DNA of 64,000 nt. Source: Eleginops maclovinus. Lineage: Eukaryota > Chordata > Actinopteri > Perciformes > Eleginopidae. Location: the NCBI RefSeq assembly GCF_036324505.1, contig NC_086350.1:16923532-16987531 (forward strand), written 5' to 3'. This document shows, one piece after another, positions 23,123-46,057 of this stretch. A model generated the notes under the pieces. The model searched no databases, was not told the DNA's origin, and worked only from the letters and a program-made list of their open reading frames with translations. Numbering within the stretch: position 1 is the stretch's first letter; each line of letters begins with the position of its first letter. The position numbers and the translations under genes are program-made.

Positions 23123-26100
23123 CCTATATCAAAAATATGTATTTTTTCCAACCCGATTGTGTCATTGTTTTCATAAAATGATGAGTCTGTTCTATGTGTT
23201 CTCAGCACATATTGTAGGCGGACACCTTATTTTAAAATGTAATAAATGTTTAATGCCAAACTGGATATCAAATAAAAGGTAGTATTCCTAATAATGGGAC
23301 AGTTTCATGCTAACTCTTTCTTCCATTTACCTGAGCCGCCAGTTTTCTGCACATTTCAATGTATAGAGTACATTTTCTTCTATGTCTTCTAACATCTCCG
23401 TAAGCTGCTGGACACGTCATGGATCAGACTGGTTTTGGACTGTTGTGGTCTGATAGAGCATATTATCATTTTCCCGCTCTTTTTGTTAGCATGTGCATCA
23501 TCTCTGAAGGTGTTAATAATCACTAGTGTCTGTGGTTGCTCTGGGGATAGAGCATAAATGACAAGGGTGCCTGGAGCATACAAATAGCAGTTCATTGTGC
23601 AATTTCATCTATTCATCCCCTACCTTTGTAATCAAAATGATTATGGATTATATTTCCCTCAGTTATAATTTGCATCTATTAATGCTTTTTATTTGATAAT
23701 GTTTTTTGAATAACACATCAGTAAAAGGTTAAATATCCTGAAAGTTTGGGAGTTATAATTACACTAACAGACATAGAAAATTAATTTGCGAGTGTATATC
23801 ATGTGACAAGATGTAAAAAATCACACAGTGAAAAAGCCATTTAGTTATGAATCAACATTTATTAGTTATATTTGTATATGTACACCAAAGGTACAACACT
23901 TATTGATATGTAGAAACAGATTTTTTATGTATACCATAGCCCAAGTAAAGAATTCTGTATTTTTTTTGTCCTTTTTTTTCTCAATATTGTTTCTCCCCCT
24001 CACATACGCTCTGCCTTTACATCAAAATTACAACAGCTTTACAAAGAGGGAAGGCCTAGAAAAGTAAGATCAGGAAAGCACGTTGTAGGCAGGACTGAGA
24101 CAGTGAGACATCAGCTCTGTTTGGGAGTTTCTTCAAAAAGACACATTGCAGTAGAAAAGGACAAGCTCAAAGATAAACTGGCTCTTTGTTTAAAATACTG
24201 TCAATCATTTTCCATTTTATCAGTACCATTTAGCTCGGCAAGTTCCAGGTGTTTGTGCGTGCATATAGCTTCATAGTGTAAAAAGCAAAGGCAAGTGGAG
24301 TAAAGGCAGTTTACCGAGTGGGATTTAAAAAAAAAAAACATCTATGATGTTGATGGCACATCAGAGGTCGAATGTGTGAAGTTGTGGCATGAAGACAGGG
24401 TAACAGAATCTAAAAGATTTATATCAATGTCTTGCAGCTTTAAATGCACCAGGTAAACACAAATGCCAGAGACTAAAGCAAGTTTTTTTTAATGAAAAGA
24501 CAAAGATGTTTCAGATGAGTCACCTGAGGAGTGTTGCTCTCTAACAGGCCTCTGAATGCATCTCACTACTATGCTATGTTTGATTCCTCGCTCTATCCTA
24601 CATACAGGGCAAATTTGATCTTTTCCTTTTTATTTGTCTCTATTTTGAGATACCTTGATCACAGTAATTCCCACCAAAATATATTTCATGTTGGCCCCCT
24701 TTTTTCAAACCAAAAACGTCCCCTTGCTATCTTTCTTTCTTTCTTTCTTTCTCTCTCTCTTTCTTTCACTTTGTCATGCAAACAGTGTTTGGTTCGTGAT
24801 CACTGTAATTTCCGATAAATTCTGCATCGCCACTGAACAGAACAATTATATATTTATTTATGTACAATGAAAATGAGTGCACACTGCTTATATCTCCATG
24901 GAACAAACATTCAAAACGCTTACATTAGATGAAAAAAAAGATATTTATATATTGGTGTGTGACAGGTAAGTAAAACAACTAGTAAACATCTATTAGAGAA
25001 TAAAAAAACAAGCAATTTATTACACGATTTCCTCTCTATACATTTTGTCTAATCTAATTTTACTCAGGACATAGATGATATATTTTTTTCTAGAGGATTA
25101 CATTAAAAATGTCACAGAATTGAAACTATATTCCTATTAACCATTTCAACGCCCCCTAAAATAAATCAAAAGAAAAAAAAAAACATCTGTTACCTACAAT
25201 ATATACACAAAGTGCAAGGAGGCACTTCAAAATATCATGCTTTTAAGATAGTGGTGCAAAAAAATAATCATCATTTTTATTCAATTCATGCTTCTAAAAC
25301 CGCGTGTTGGAACATAATAGTGGTTCAACACTCAATCCTCATCGATGACACCTTAAATTGTCTCCTCACTGGAAAGATTTTTTCATTTTCTTTTCCTGAA
25401 GATCACAAGTTCAAAAGGTCAGGCTCAGGGGCCTGTTGAGGTGTCAGTGCTGTGCTCTGCATTCCCACTGATTAGAAATGTAGTGACTTCGAGGTTTAAC
25501 AGTGTTTGCGTGTGTTTATATGTTATGCATTTGAAGAAAAAAAAAGTGAATGTGTGTGTGTGCATGCTTGTTTTTTTGTGCGTCAGTCTACGTAGTGTGT
25601 ACGGCAGAACACCAAGCGCGGTCTTTGTTGTATCAAAGCACACTTCTTTTAGCTGAGCTTAAAAATAAAAGTGTTTTAGGGAACTAAAGGACAGGGTGCT
25701 ACGCTAATTGTTTTTGTTAAGTTCCCTAGTGTTACTTTAATTGGCATTTGATGTTGGCGTTTGTTTGAAGTGAACATCTCCAAGGCAAGGTTGTCATTAA
25801 GCACAAATAAAAGGAAACAAGACAGGAGAGAAGGACACAATACTGATAAGGAAATCTAATCCACAGCCATATCACAGAGGTCTCACCTCTTATGCACACA
25901 AGCTTAAAAAAATATAAAATAACAGCCAGTAGTCCAGCTTTGCTTCTGTGTTTGCAGTTTCTTTCAGCTATTTGGTTCTATGAGAGGATTCTTAATACCT
26001 GATAGTTGGCAAAATTGTGGAATAACGCATGTGACGTGTCTATTGTTCTTTTCTGAGTTTCCTGAAAACATCTTTGCAACCATATGGACACACTGCTGCA

Positions 26101-26992
26101 GCATCTAGGGTTGAAGAAACAGTCTTGAGCTCTGGTGGTTAAATATATATGGTTGTTTACTTTTTTATGTCTGGCTAACAAGAAGCTGGCAAGCCTCCCG
26201 GAAGAGAGCAAGACCACTGATCTATCTTTGTTTGTGCAGGCAAGAATCCATCTGACAGCTGAATGTTTCTGATCTACCACCAAAAAAAAAATGGTGGTTC
26301 ACTTTGTGTACTCTGTCAGTAATATCTGTGTCTGTTCTTTCTGAGAGTACGCATGTCGAGTATCCTTCAACCACTGGAATGTGTCTAAAATATGTGTGTG
26401 CGCCTTCCCAGCATCTTATCATATTATAAAATTGAACTTTTTCAACAATGCAGTTAACTGTCAACATTTTCAGAGTCAGTGCTTTGAAAACGTGTGCTTT
26501 AAGAAGGCCATTGTAACGAGGCTCATCAGTGAGCAGGTAAACATATGAAGATTTAAATATTTCATTCCTGTGTAAAAGAATAAACATACAAGCCTGAGTA
26601 TCTGCAGTCCCTTATCGTATTTTAAAAAGCTAAAATTTGAACTTGGAATATGATCAGTGTCGACATGAAAGGGTAATGTGCATGACTTTGATTATGCCAC
26701 TAACTGGAAATGAGCCTCATTATCTTTATTTGTGCTCTATATAATCTCTTTTTTGTGCTACTAATTATTCAGATTTGTCAATTATTCATGTTGTTTGTCT
26801 TGACAATAGTCATTTTGGTGCTAATGTTCTTTAATTTCATTGGCATCACTGATATTTTTTGGGAAGAATGGGAGAGCATATTTAGGGCAGTGATTTTATT
26901 CACTTTGAGGTTTAGTCAAAAAATGTGATAATATCATCTGCAGTGCCAGTCAGTTTGAATTGGGGAACGATGCTGGAAAAATCTGTTGTGAG

Positions 26993-27000
26993 TGACGTCA
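26993..27000. promoter_or_regulatory. palindromic CRE TGACGTCA
   Basis: A full 8-bp CREB/ATF consensus, 0.9 kb past the GLT-1a stop of slc1a2. One such site in this much DNA can occur by chance; no further evidence of function. Confidence 0.25.
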
Positions 27001-27895
27001 CGGAGGCAGTTCAAAGGCCTCAGTGAGTTGATTGATTTTCTGCCTGTTTGGTCCCTATAATTGAATTGGTCGTGTTCTTAACCCCAGCTCTCTTTATCTT
27101 CTTCTCTCTCTATTACTCACAAACACACACAAGTTTACAACTGACTCAACAGGTGACATAAAGAAAAAAAAGTCCCTTTTCTTTAGAGTAAAACAAACGG
27201 GGGAGGAAAAATGTCGTTCATGATATAATTTGTGCTTTATAATACGACTGTGTCTGTGCTTGTAGGTTATGAGGCTCAGTGTGGCCTCCTACCCTCTCAT
27301 CAGTGTGCTGGACCTCAGACATAGAGGCTAATATTGGGCTTATTCAGTCAGATGCACTTTAAAATATCTGACAGTAAGAGAGTCATAATTGGTGTACAAA
27401 CATCACGCTGGTTGTCATTAATAATGCTCTCACTCCAGCTCATCTTCTGTCATTAGGATAATGAACTACCGGTATTAAACTTGGAAGCTAATCTCAGGAC
27501 TTCCCATGCTACACAGCCAATTCCTCTCTCATCTTAATAACTCCTCCCACAAATCTAGAACTGAGATGTATTGCTATGAAAAGCTTATCTTACATTTTAT
27601 TTTCTCTTCCTTCCCTCCCCCAGCCTTGAAGTATGATGTGCAAGTATATGCTAATCGGACACAATTGTGCTCTAAGTATACCTCTGTTATTATTTCACGG
27701 TTAAGTGAATTAGTATTATATATCAGTCAGATAGACAGTTACAAAAACGTTTAAAGGGACTAATAAAAAAGAAAACTAATCTACATAAAAAACAATTAGT
27801 AGTTCTGTTTGTGTGACTTTTTTTTCATTCACTCTTTTTTATCACCAGATAGGAAAGCTTGTGGAGCCCAGGAGCAGGGGATCTCTGTGCTGCCA

Positions 27896-35422
<7,527 letters not shown>

Positions 35423-35732
35423 ACTGTTGGCACTGTGACAGAGAGAAAGAAAAAAAGAAACTGTTACAAAAATGCATGAAAATAAACTCCTATAACACAC
35501 AATCACAAAGTATTATGAATCAGTTTAATGTGGCTCTGGTCTGTCACTGAGAAAGAACAAGGCATCATTTCTGTTCTTTAGGTCACATGTCAACATGATT
35601 GCATCTCATATTGTTATTCATCCCTTCTCCTTGTAAGATCCAATAAGCCTCTGGTGTCAGATATCACATTGGTCTCCTGCAAGATTATTTTTGAATACTG
35701 TGCTATCTAACATTTTCCTTCACTGACTCTAC

Positions 35733-35950
35733 TAGGGCTGTAACTAAATATGTTTCATTAGCAATTGATCTGATGATTTAATTAAGAAGTAGTACAAAAA
35801 TGTCAATCTTAATGTGTAAGTGACATTTTTACATTTGTTATTATGTCAGTCCAAAACCCAAAGGTATTCAGTATATTTCAAAAATAAAACTGAAAAAGCA
35901 TTTCCTGACATTTTTACAAATGTAAAAACTAGCAATTAGTTTACTCATTG
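35733..35950. repeat. degenerate teleost hAT-like non-autonomous repeat
   Basis: Starts agggctgtaac and includes gtccaaaacccaaaggtatt then cagt and aaaactgaaaaagca, in the order of a very common percomorph repeat as I remember it. Diverged. Confidence 0.45.
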
Positions 35951-36317
35951 TTCTACAATAAAAAAAGAGAAAATTAGAGAAGAGCCGATCATTTGGATGT
36001 GGATGATATTTCTGAAGATTATCTGGTGTATGGTTTAAAAGAAAAAAGTGTACGATTAAAAATGTTAAGCATTCAAGTGTGTTACCAAGTTGTCACTCAT
36101 TCTCTGCCCATAGTTACCATGGCACCCAACAGATGGAAGCTGACAACAAGCGACTGCTTCTAAAAATGATTCCTTAGGGAGTGACATGCAGACACATGGC
36201 ACTTTGAGTCAATTTAAATCTGCTCAGTATTTACAGGCTGTGTATATTGTAACTATACAAACTTCCAGGACGGTGTTTTATCATCGACAATAGACTGAAA
36301 GAAAAGTGTCAAAGTCA

Positions 36318-36450
36318 AGGTCAACTTTATAGTCAATCTTTCAATTTGTGTGTACAGACAGAAAGACCGAAATGCTGTTTCTCACAGTCCCGAAACGGGA
36401 GAGCAAGGGGCTGCTGCGTACTGCACTACATTGACATACACCTAGCAAAC
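36318..36450. repeat. possible teleost repeat fragment
   Basis: Reads tcaactttatagtcaatctt, tgtgtgtacagacagaaaga and tttctcacagtcccg, resembling a widespread fish repeat that begins with actttattgtcaa. Tentative. Confidence 0.3.
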
Positions 36451-38076
36451 AACGAAGCAGATTGGATCCTGAATACAAATTTCAGCTATGGAGACTTTAT
36501 ATTTCAAAATACTACATCAATTCACTAATATTTTTTCCAATAAACTACTGAATGTGCGGGGTTTCAGTGTATGCAAATTGCAATCAGAGAGAAATTCCCC
36601 TGGTGAACTTATTAAAACATTTATTCAAGACAGGGGGCGCAAACATATTGTCTGTAGAGACATACACCCACTAACGCATTCTTTCTCAAACGCCATAGTA
36701 TGAAGAGAGGGCACGGTCACACAGCCTAATTAGTTGAATGAAAAGTGATTTCCCATTACAAGCAGCACGGAGCAGTTTCCTGCAGTTCCGGCGAGGTGTG
36801 AATGTGTTTGTTGGCGAGGAGAGAGCCAGCTGTGTCTGTCACATGCCAGTTAGGCAGGTGTTGAACAACTCTCTCAGAGCTTTATATCCATCCTCCCCTC
36901 ATGAAGCCACAGGAATAATCTATCAAATTGTTTGACATCTTTTTTGTCTATGAGGAATCAAAAATGTCTCTGTGTTACTTTTGATCTCCAATAAGCCCAT
37001 GGAAATGTCTGCTGTGATGGATCACAGAGAAAACCAAAGAAGAAATAATATGGCTCTGACCTTTCACCTAACCCCCTGGAGTTCATGGCCTTAAACTCAC
37101 AAATGGTGGAGTCAATGTTTTTTTGTCCTCACACATCCCCCCATTGTCCACGATGAAGTCACAACACTTCATAGAAATTAATCATGTTGGCAGTCAAGTT
37201 TTTTTTTTTTCAAAGCTGAAACTTGATCAAAGGCAAGACAGGGAGCTCGAATCAAAAGGCAGAACACTTCTTCTTAACCAAAGGCTCTTTGTGGAGTTAT
37301 TGTTGTTGTGTGAGTAGTCACTAATAATTCCACACAGCGCACACAAATACTCACACATTTACACACACCTCCCCCAGTTTTTTGTATCGCTGCTTTGTAA
37401 GTTTGCCTATAGGAAGACCACCTGGTCAGCTTCCAGGCACACAGATGGACCAGTCCTGTCTCCTCTTATTAATTTCAAAGTGAAGTGTGAAATACAGAAA
37501 ATACATGCAAACAGCAGGCGAACAGTCACCATCATTATTTCATACTTCAGATGATAGCCGCATGAATTAGTCAAACCCCAGGAATAAAACCCTGAAAAAT
37601 TGGCATTACCATGTAATCCCATTCCATAAGAGAGATGAGGCCAGTTAATTGAATTTCCTCATTTTTTTCTCTCCCTTTCATTATTTTTAGCACTAAGACA
37701 GAGAGGAAGCAGACGTTGGATGTTACAGAGGTTGGATATTATTCTGTCGCGATCCTCTCATTAGCGTTTCTCTCACCAAGTCAGGAACGGATGAGAGAGT
37801 GGGCTTGTGCGATCAAATGATAGATGAAAATGAAAATCTACAGCAAAGAGAAATCAACTATAGCGGACTGTCTATCATCAGTAGTTGTTTTTAATGTGAA
37901 AGAATTTTTGTACTGGAGGGAAAATCTCCTTACTATACATTGTATTAGCTTTGATTTATATGTTTCTCTCTTTCATAAAGAATAAATAGCACATATTAAG
38001 CTTACAAATTCAACATCCATTGAGATCAACAGAAAAGGGTATAATAATGTAAAAGTCATGACATTAACATGCTGTT

Positions 38077-38127
38077 GCACACACACACAGACGCACACAC
38101 GCACGCACACACACACACACACAGACG

Positions 38128-38182
<55 letters not shown>
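38077..38182. repeat. (CA)n microsatellite with GC/GA interruptions
   Basis: About 105 bp of CA repeats with cagacgcac interruptions. Confidence 0.97.
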
Positions 38183-38887
38183 GGATCCACACAGTTTCTT
38201 CTCCTCAGTCTCTAATGGGATCATTTTATAAACCCGGTTAATCTTGGCTGAGGGCTTAGTCAGATTAATTGCATTACAGGACCATTAATCCACGAAGGGC
38301 TAACGATGGACTTATTAAAACAACACCTGGTTTCAACTCAGCTGATATACAACCCAAACTGAGGGACGTTAAATCCATGTAAATTATTGTCAATTAAGAA
38401 TAGAGTTTTTCTTTTATTTAATTGACACTTCATTTGGTGATTAACAGTGTAGTTACACGTACACAGAGAATTAATGAGAAGAAATATAGAGAAAAGTAAA
38501 AAAAATATTAAGCATAGAACTGCATATGGGATGTGAGGACTTACGTCATTTCTGTTGGAGTTGAGGTAAGGACTATGTACATTGACCAGAATCAAATCTC
38601 CAGCCTTTGGTATTTAAAAGTGAATCAGCTCAAGGAATTGGTGCTCCATCCAAAGCTGATGCCAGATGTCATCAGGTAAGGTCCGAGGTAAACGCAGAAC
38701 TCTGCTGACAGCAAGCAGCCCTCAGCTGTCCACCAGTTCTTCCAAAGCATCCAGAGAGGAGCGAGTCAACACAGCCTAGACGAGTCACAGCCACAGCAAC
38801 CTGAATTGCCCCATCCTGAAGTCTGCAAACCCCCCTCAGCCCCCACCCCCTGACTTCATCACCAACACTACCACCCACAGCCAGCTA

Positions 38888-38937
38888 CACACAGGGCACA
38901 CACACACAGGGCACACACACACACACACACACACACA
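38888..38937. repeat. short (CA)n microsatellite
   Basis: CA repeats with two cagggcac interruptions. Confidence 0.95.
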
Positions 38938-41900
38938 AATGTGGAAATAAATACAAAATTGAAAAAAAAAAAGTGGTGGGAGGAGTCAATATCTGAGCTT
39001 AAGAGTCAAATCCCTCAGGGACCCTCCATTCCCTGGACACTGTAATCCCCCCCAGAGAGCACCCTTTCAGACTCATCAGGCTACATAGGACAGTGAGAGA
39101 GATGAGATGATGATGCCTGCTAATGGCATGTGCGGACAGTAGTGCTTTGTAAGTAGCCCTTTTCCTGATAGAACGACAAAGCAATGACGGCTAGAAGGGT
39201 TAATGTTTAAATGTCACAGTTTGGGAGCTTTGAGGTCATCCTGACGGACAGCAGATGATGATGCTTGCCACTGTAGTTACTCTTTAGTCACACTGGTCAA
39301 AGAGAATATATAATAATGAATACTTAGATCTCTTTCAATGGTTAAGATGTAATATCTATTGTTTTCAATAACTTCAATATATAGTCATTTAAAAAAAGAC
39401 AGATATGTTTTTAAAGATTCTGGCAAAAATTAGATGCACCCATTCAAGTCACACAGAGTCCAACATTCATAGATTTAAGTATCCCCACCATTCAACACAA
39501 CTCCAGAGTGCTTAACTCCAAAGCCAAAATGACCAACGTGATTCATGTGAGGATGGTGTCACGCTGATTTCCCTCTAGTCTCCCAGCAGCATGGGACTTC
39601 ACATCGTATTGAGCAGTATCACATTATTCTAATTAGGGAAATGTGTTGGAAAGCTATTTCCTCTTCAAACAAATGACCAACTGCACAACAAAAGCCAGAG
39701 GAATCCCGTCCCTGTCGGCAAAGGTTGTGTCATGAGAAATCACTCATCCTAAATCCCTAGACATGTCATACTCAGTGAAAGGGCCCTCTCAGGGAAAAGG
39801 CAGTATTTTCAGGATGAGCGCGAGAGAGAGGGACAGAGAAGAAGGGGTTACATGGGGGAGTAAGAGGGACACTAGGGGAGAAGGGGGTACTGGGGTCACA
39901 CCAGCACATCGCAGCCAAAAGAGGGGCCTGTGAAGGGGAAGGCTCAAGCGGCCATCCCTGCTTTTGGCTGGTACCATGTGAAGCTCGCTGCTTCCTCTCT
40001 CTTCCTTCTGAAGGGCTTTGTTTCACACGCAAACAGCAGCAGTGGCCCCAACATGCCCGGCCAAGCGCTGCATCCAAACTGGCATGGGTGAGAAAAGAAG
40101 GGAGGGGGTTAGAATGGGAGGGGGTATACGGGTATAGTGAGGGAGGGAGGGCAGTGGGCATTTCCAGAATGCCAGTTCTTTCAGGCCACTGATGTCATGC
40201 CTGTGCCCACCGTGGGAGAGCAGCGGAGGGACCAAGGCGCCCCTTTCTCTATCCCCCTCCACAGTCCCTTTTTCTAGGATGAATGAATCTTTCAGAAGCG
40301 CCAGCCCATTGTGTCCCATAATCGACGGCGATTATCCCGATTTTATGCTGCCTTCCCAGTGCAAGGAGGTTCCCTGAGTGCTGGCATTGAGGACCGCTGC
40401 GATGCAGCAAGGACCACGAGGGGTTGTCCTAGCAACACTCTGCGGCTTGGAGAGAAGGGGATGAAGAGGAAAGAGGAAGCATACAGCCACACACACACAT
40501 ATCCACAATCACAAGCACACACACCATGTTAAGATGGGAAACAGCTTTAAAGATTAGAGTCGACATATTATATCTTTACCTCACCAAAGAACATTTAATG
40601 TCATGGTCAGGTCAGTGAAGAATTCTTGTTGTATTGTAATCATTTTTAAAACTCTACAGGATATGTCTCAAAAGGAGCGTCTTTGGTGTCCAGGCTGCAT
40701 AATTAATGAGCTTCTGTCAAAGGCTTTGCCAACAATGCCACGCTACCATCTACAACATGTGCTTACATAATAATTAACAAGTTAGCATTAATGACAGGTT
40801 GCTTGGATATACTTATCTAATTCAGGTTGTTGGGAACCATGTGATAGCACAGAGGACGATGTAAATGAGAATACAAGTTTCCCACTGGTCTTTCCGTTCT
40901 CATGACTGGAGCATCACAATATACTCTGAGGTAAAGACAACTGGAGCTGGGCCAGGCTCCGGATACATCCCCCCCCCCCACCCCCGGGCCTCAGAGCCAC
41001 TTGCCATGCAGTGAGAAGAAATGGACTCACACATACTCGGTGCCTAGGAGCTGTGAAAAGCCCCCACACCCCCAAAATGAAGCTCTCAGCAAACACTTCA
41101 GGTTGTGCTGTGCATAGGAAGTGAGAGATAAATTCCAGGATCTGAAGAAAGGGAAGCTTTGTCACTCTACGACTCCTTATGTATTCCTTGATGGTTGTGG
41201 GGATGAATGCATTCAGTGATAGATAGCAGAAGAGAGATGTGTGGACTGTCATGCAAATCTGGTTTATTCCTTCAGCAGTGTAACCAAAACAGTATCAAAA
41301 CAAAACACACAAGGCCCTCTGAGAGTGCTGCTTGCTTAGACACAAAAGTAGAGGGACAGTGGCCAAAAAACGTTCCTATCAGGAAGCTGCCTTCAAACTT
41401 TGCTTAGCTTTAACCCCAAATTCCAAGCCACAATCAATAATCCTCTTATTCCCTGTATACATTTCTCGACAACGGCGAGAATGGGGCTAGCTTTTTTCAG
41501 TCAATTCATCAGGACTACTTTCAAAGAATGTTAATGGTAAATGTTCTCATCCAAAACACAAAACAAACATTGCCCCGGTGATATATATATATATATATGT
41601 GTGTGTCTGTGTTTCTATATATGTATATGTATAGATAGAGTCAGCATTTGCCTTGAAAGCTGTCTTCACTAAATATTTTAACCGAACCTAGGAGTGTTTC
41701 TGTAAGGAAATACAAATAGAATCAAGCTGATTTTGCTGATATCCACACAGGGTAATACCATGTTGCCCCTCTGTTATACCGAGCAATGTGCTCAAATATA
41801 GTCCAATTTGAGCAGAACAATGTATTATTATGTAGAACAGACCTCTGTAAAACTTCTTTGTGTGATTATGAATGGCTAAATTGAATGTGTTCGGGCAGTC

Positions 41901-44900
41901 TGTTCTTGATGGGCTAAACCTTCCAAAAACAGGGCAAGTAACAGGGCATGGATTCAGTACCATGGTCAGTGACAGAGACTCGGGACTCAGCTCAGGCTAA
42001 AATTAGCTGTAGTGCTGAAAGAGTTGCTTTAGTTTAGCATTCCGGCATTGAAGCTATGAAAACTTCTCGTAATATATACGCACAGTTGTTGTCATATTAG
42101 TAACATTATGCTACAAAGTGTATACAGAGGGCGATAACGTTTCCACAGGAAATCACACAAATTGACCCCCCAGGAGCAAATATTTTGTATCGCCAATTTC
42201 CAGACCAGTTTTCATGAGAAACATTCTTCTGAAGAATGCATAATCTCCTTTTTCGGTTTACGTCAATCATGTGCAGCAGTTAGCATAATGCTTCGTAAAT
42301 TGTATGAAGGAGCTGTGACATTGAAACTCCTGTTGCTTTCATCACATTTTTTACCATTCTTTTTTACAATCAGGATGCATCAGCATCCTGGCAATGCATG
42401 ATTAAACCATACAGTACGTGTCTGTCCCTCAGCATCCTCTAAGGTTTCCTTTTGTTTGGCACAACTCTTTGTGTCCATAATGAGGCAGTCATTAGAGAGA
42501 GCCTCTGGGAATCCTGAGGCTTGTGTTGTAGTCTGCATAGGTCCCTCAGATGTGACCAGTCCCACTGTAATTATGTGCTAACAGCCTATTATGCTGAGCA
42601 GTGGCTGTTATATGGCTGAATTGGGTGATTCCCATTCATCTGGATAATATCTGCAAAGGGATTTAGTTTGATGGAATTTAATCCAACCGCAAGCAACTTC
42701 ACAGTCGGAGTTAAAATATGTTAGCCTACTCATGCTCACGTCCTTCCCTCTCTACCTAAGTCCCTATTTTCTTGTATTATTGCTTTCAAAGAGACCCACA
42801 AACACTCAGGCAATAATACTACCTGTGTCAGATCCTGTAACTCTCAGTCTTTCTTCCATCCCACTAAAATAGTCTTAATTGTCATGCTATGTTTTCAGAA
42901 GTGTCCTTGTAAGCTGCAACCAAAAATATTTTGATACAGTCCATCCAGTAACAGCCCCAATATTTTGCCTATAGCTGCACATATGGAAGATCATCTGAGA
43001 GAAGATCATCCATAGTCATGTGAAATATTCCCACTCTTCCTCCCCACGGCCTCCTCTATCTGATGAGGGGCTACACCTATTGCAGACAAATGCACATTTT
43101 TTCTCCTATAGCTGCTCCTGTGTTCATGCAGGCTGCATATGAAGTGATGTTACTATCATTAGCAAAGGTGCATCTGTTTAAAAGTGCCGTCTATCTAGCC
43201 GCATGCAGCTTCTGATGGCTTTGGTCCGATCCCCACAGGAGCTCATTAAATCTGTCAGTAAGGCAAGACCACCACACCCCCTACTACAACCCTCGCTATG
43301 GTATACCCGCTATGATGCTGTATGACAGAGGCGTAGAGAGGCATATAATAGACAGAAGGAAGGGTGGGAGGGGTGAACCGCAAGAATGCCATATGAAGAT
43401 AGATGTGTTACAATGTATGGGGGAAGGGTGGAGTAAAAATGGGGGAGGGTGGAAAAAGGAAGGTGTGGCTGATGAAGGTAAGGATGGAGACAAAGACAGG
43501 GAATTGCAAGCAGATGAGAAAATAAGTGAACACGGAGAGAAAGGGTTAGACAAAGGTTAAAGATTAAAGCAATCAATTGAAGTAGAGAATGAGATTGAGC
43601 ATGTCTCTTCATCCTCAGTTTATGAGGGGGCTTCTGTTTTATCAGGTTATCTGTGGATATATGAAGAGCTGACATCTGTGTTGGGCAGCTGGCCCTGTGA
43701 AATGGGATTAGTAGACAAATCACGTTTCATACATCACTAGACTCACCTGCCACACTCTCAAATTTAAATATACGTAGAAAATACGCATACTCTCACTGTC
43801 TAACCCACTTCCTGCTCACATTTGTGTGGGTACAATCTGTGTGAATGCAAACACACACACACAGACTCTCTTGTCTGCGTTCATAAATCTCAGTTGGTCA
43901 AGTCCCGTGGTATTGGAGGTGGGTTGGATGGGGGTGGGGGGTTACAGTCTCACTCAGGAATTGCCAATAAGGGAACTAAGGAGGATGGATGTTCTCCCAC
44001 TAATTAAACACTGGAGTCTGTAGGGACTGAGCAGAGCCTACAGCAGTGGCCATGCCCCTGCTCTCCTCACACCACCCCGCAGTGATGACAGAAAGGGCAT
44101 TCCTGCACACACAGTCAGCTCATTACATGAGCCAGCTTGATGGGTCCACAGACACACAGACACATGCACATATACCTTTTGCACATTGCTACTCAAAGGG
44201 AAATTTCTATGTACAATGCTCAGTGGCTATAAGGCGTGTTAGGGCACATCTGCTAAAAAATGTGAACGCTCAGAAAGAAACTGTATACTGTAGCTCTGGC
44301 CATGTACTGCACATACATGTCATACAGTATTGCTTGATGGTATGTTCCATATGTTATGAAGTAACTGGATATCATGCAATGCCTTTAACATGAAACAGAA
44401 GTTGAAACATATGTAGACATGGCATTTGGTGATGTTAACATACACATAGTCTATAAGCTCCCTGTATACAATGCAGGTTTTATTCTAATTGCAACATTCC
44501 TAGTCTGTGTCTTTGCACTGAGAAAAACACATCTGATCAAGGATGACCAAAATACAATGGGGAAGCATATCAGGAAAGCAGGGAAGTGTGACGGAGCTGA
44601 CAGTCTCCTACTCTCTCATTCTACTGTATGCATTTAATTTCCTCATTACACTCTGTTTTTCACCACCTTTGTCTCCCTTTCTTTGTTTTTTTCTGTATCC
44701 TTCTTTTTCACACATGCAACATGACATGTTGTTGCATTCGCAACATACTGTATTGACTAAAAAACAATGTTATGCATGTATGACACAAATCACATTTCCA
44801 ACAGAGGCTGTAACCATGGTCTTGTTTCCAGGCACGGCAGCACAAGGACAAAACCCATTGAAGTATGAAACACCTGGTGTGAGCGTGAGTGCTGGCCAAC

Positions 44901-45650
44901 TCTTTTAGTGCACCAAACTGGATTTAAATCACCAAGTCCAATGAGGTGTGAAGTGAAAAAAAAACAATAAATCTGCGAAGATAAAAACTGAAAGGGATTT
45001 AGAGAAGAAGTTTGGTTGATCTTTAAACAATAACCCTTGACTCGCTTTGCCAAAAGCAAAACTTAGAGACTGCTTTCCTTTCAGGACTACTTCACTGACA
45101 CTGTTCTTTCATTACCACATATACTTTTACACAGAATTGAGATCATTATATCTGTTGTCACACATAAAGAGCCCAAGAGTGACCCCCTGCTGCTCCTCAC
45201 TTCATTGTTTTTCTTTCCACAACACTGTTCCCTCCATACTTTGTCAAACTATGTAAATATTTCTGTCACACAATGCCATTGAGAGCGAATGCGCCCGCTT
45301 CTTTTTCCATAACCTAATTATGTCACAGTCTTATAGTCACAGTCAATCATTATCCAAACCTATGGGCAAACACATTTTTCAATACAATTCCTCTCACAGC
45401 CAAATCCCCAGAGCGCACTCATCTTAGCCTGCTCAGAAGATGGTAAACCCCCCTTAGTCGAGATTTAAGGCATACGACATAAATTCCCCGAAATCCCCCT
45501 TTGCAGTAATCCTCTACTTCTATAAGAGGAGGCAGTATTCGCTGTGATGTCAGGATCCATCTGTGAACAAAGGCTTTTGTGCATTGTGCAGAAAGACACA
45601 TTTTAATTCAATAGACTTATTGAGGTTTATGTATTTTAATAAGGTTAGGG

Positions 45651-46057
<407 letters not shown>

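Larger units (their letters stand above)
21621..27895. other. convergent cd44/slc1a2 region, including slc1a2 3' UTR
   Basis: No coding exon supported. Both genes end toward this region, and the GLT-1a form of slc1a2 must terminate here; AATAAA on the minus strand at 27596-27601 is about 300 bp past its stop. One tRNA-like interspersed repeat (22937-23122), a CTTT run (24733-24770) and a full CRE (26993-27000) are present. The stretch 23800-25700 is AT-rich. Confidence 0.5.

Noticed and set aside
39772..40161. 129-residue Pro/Ser-rich minus-strand frame in slc1a2 intron 1
   Set aside because: Low-complexity composition from a GC- and purine-rich stretch, no family resemblance and no good splice sites in frame.
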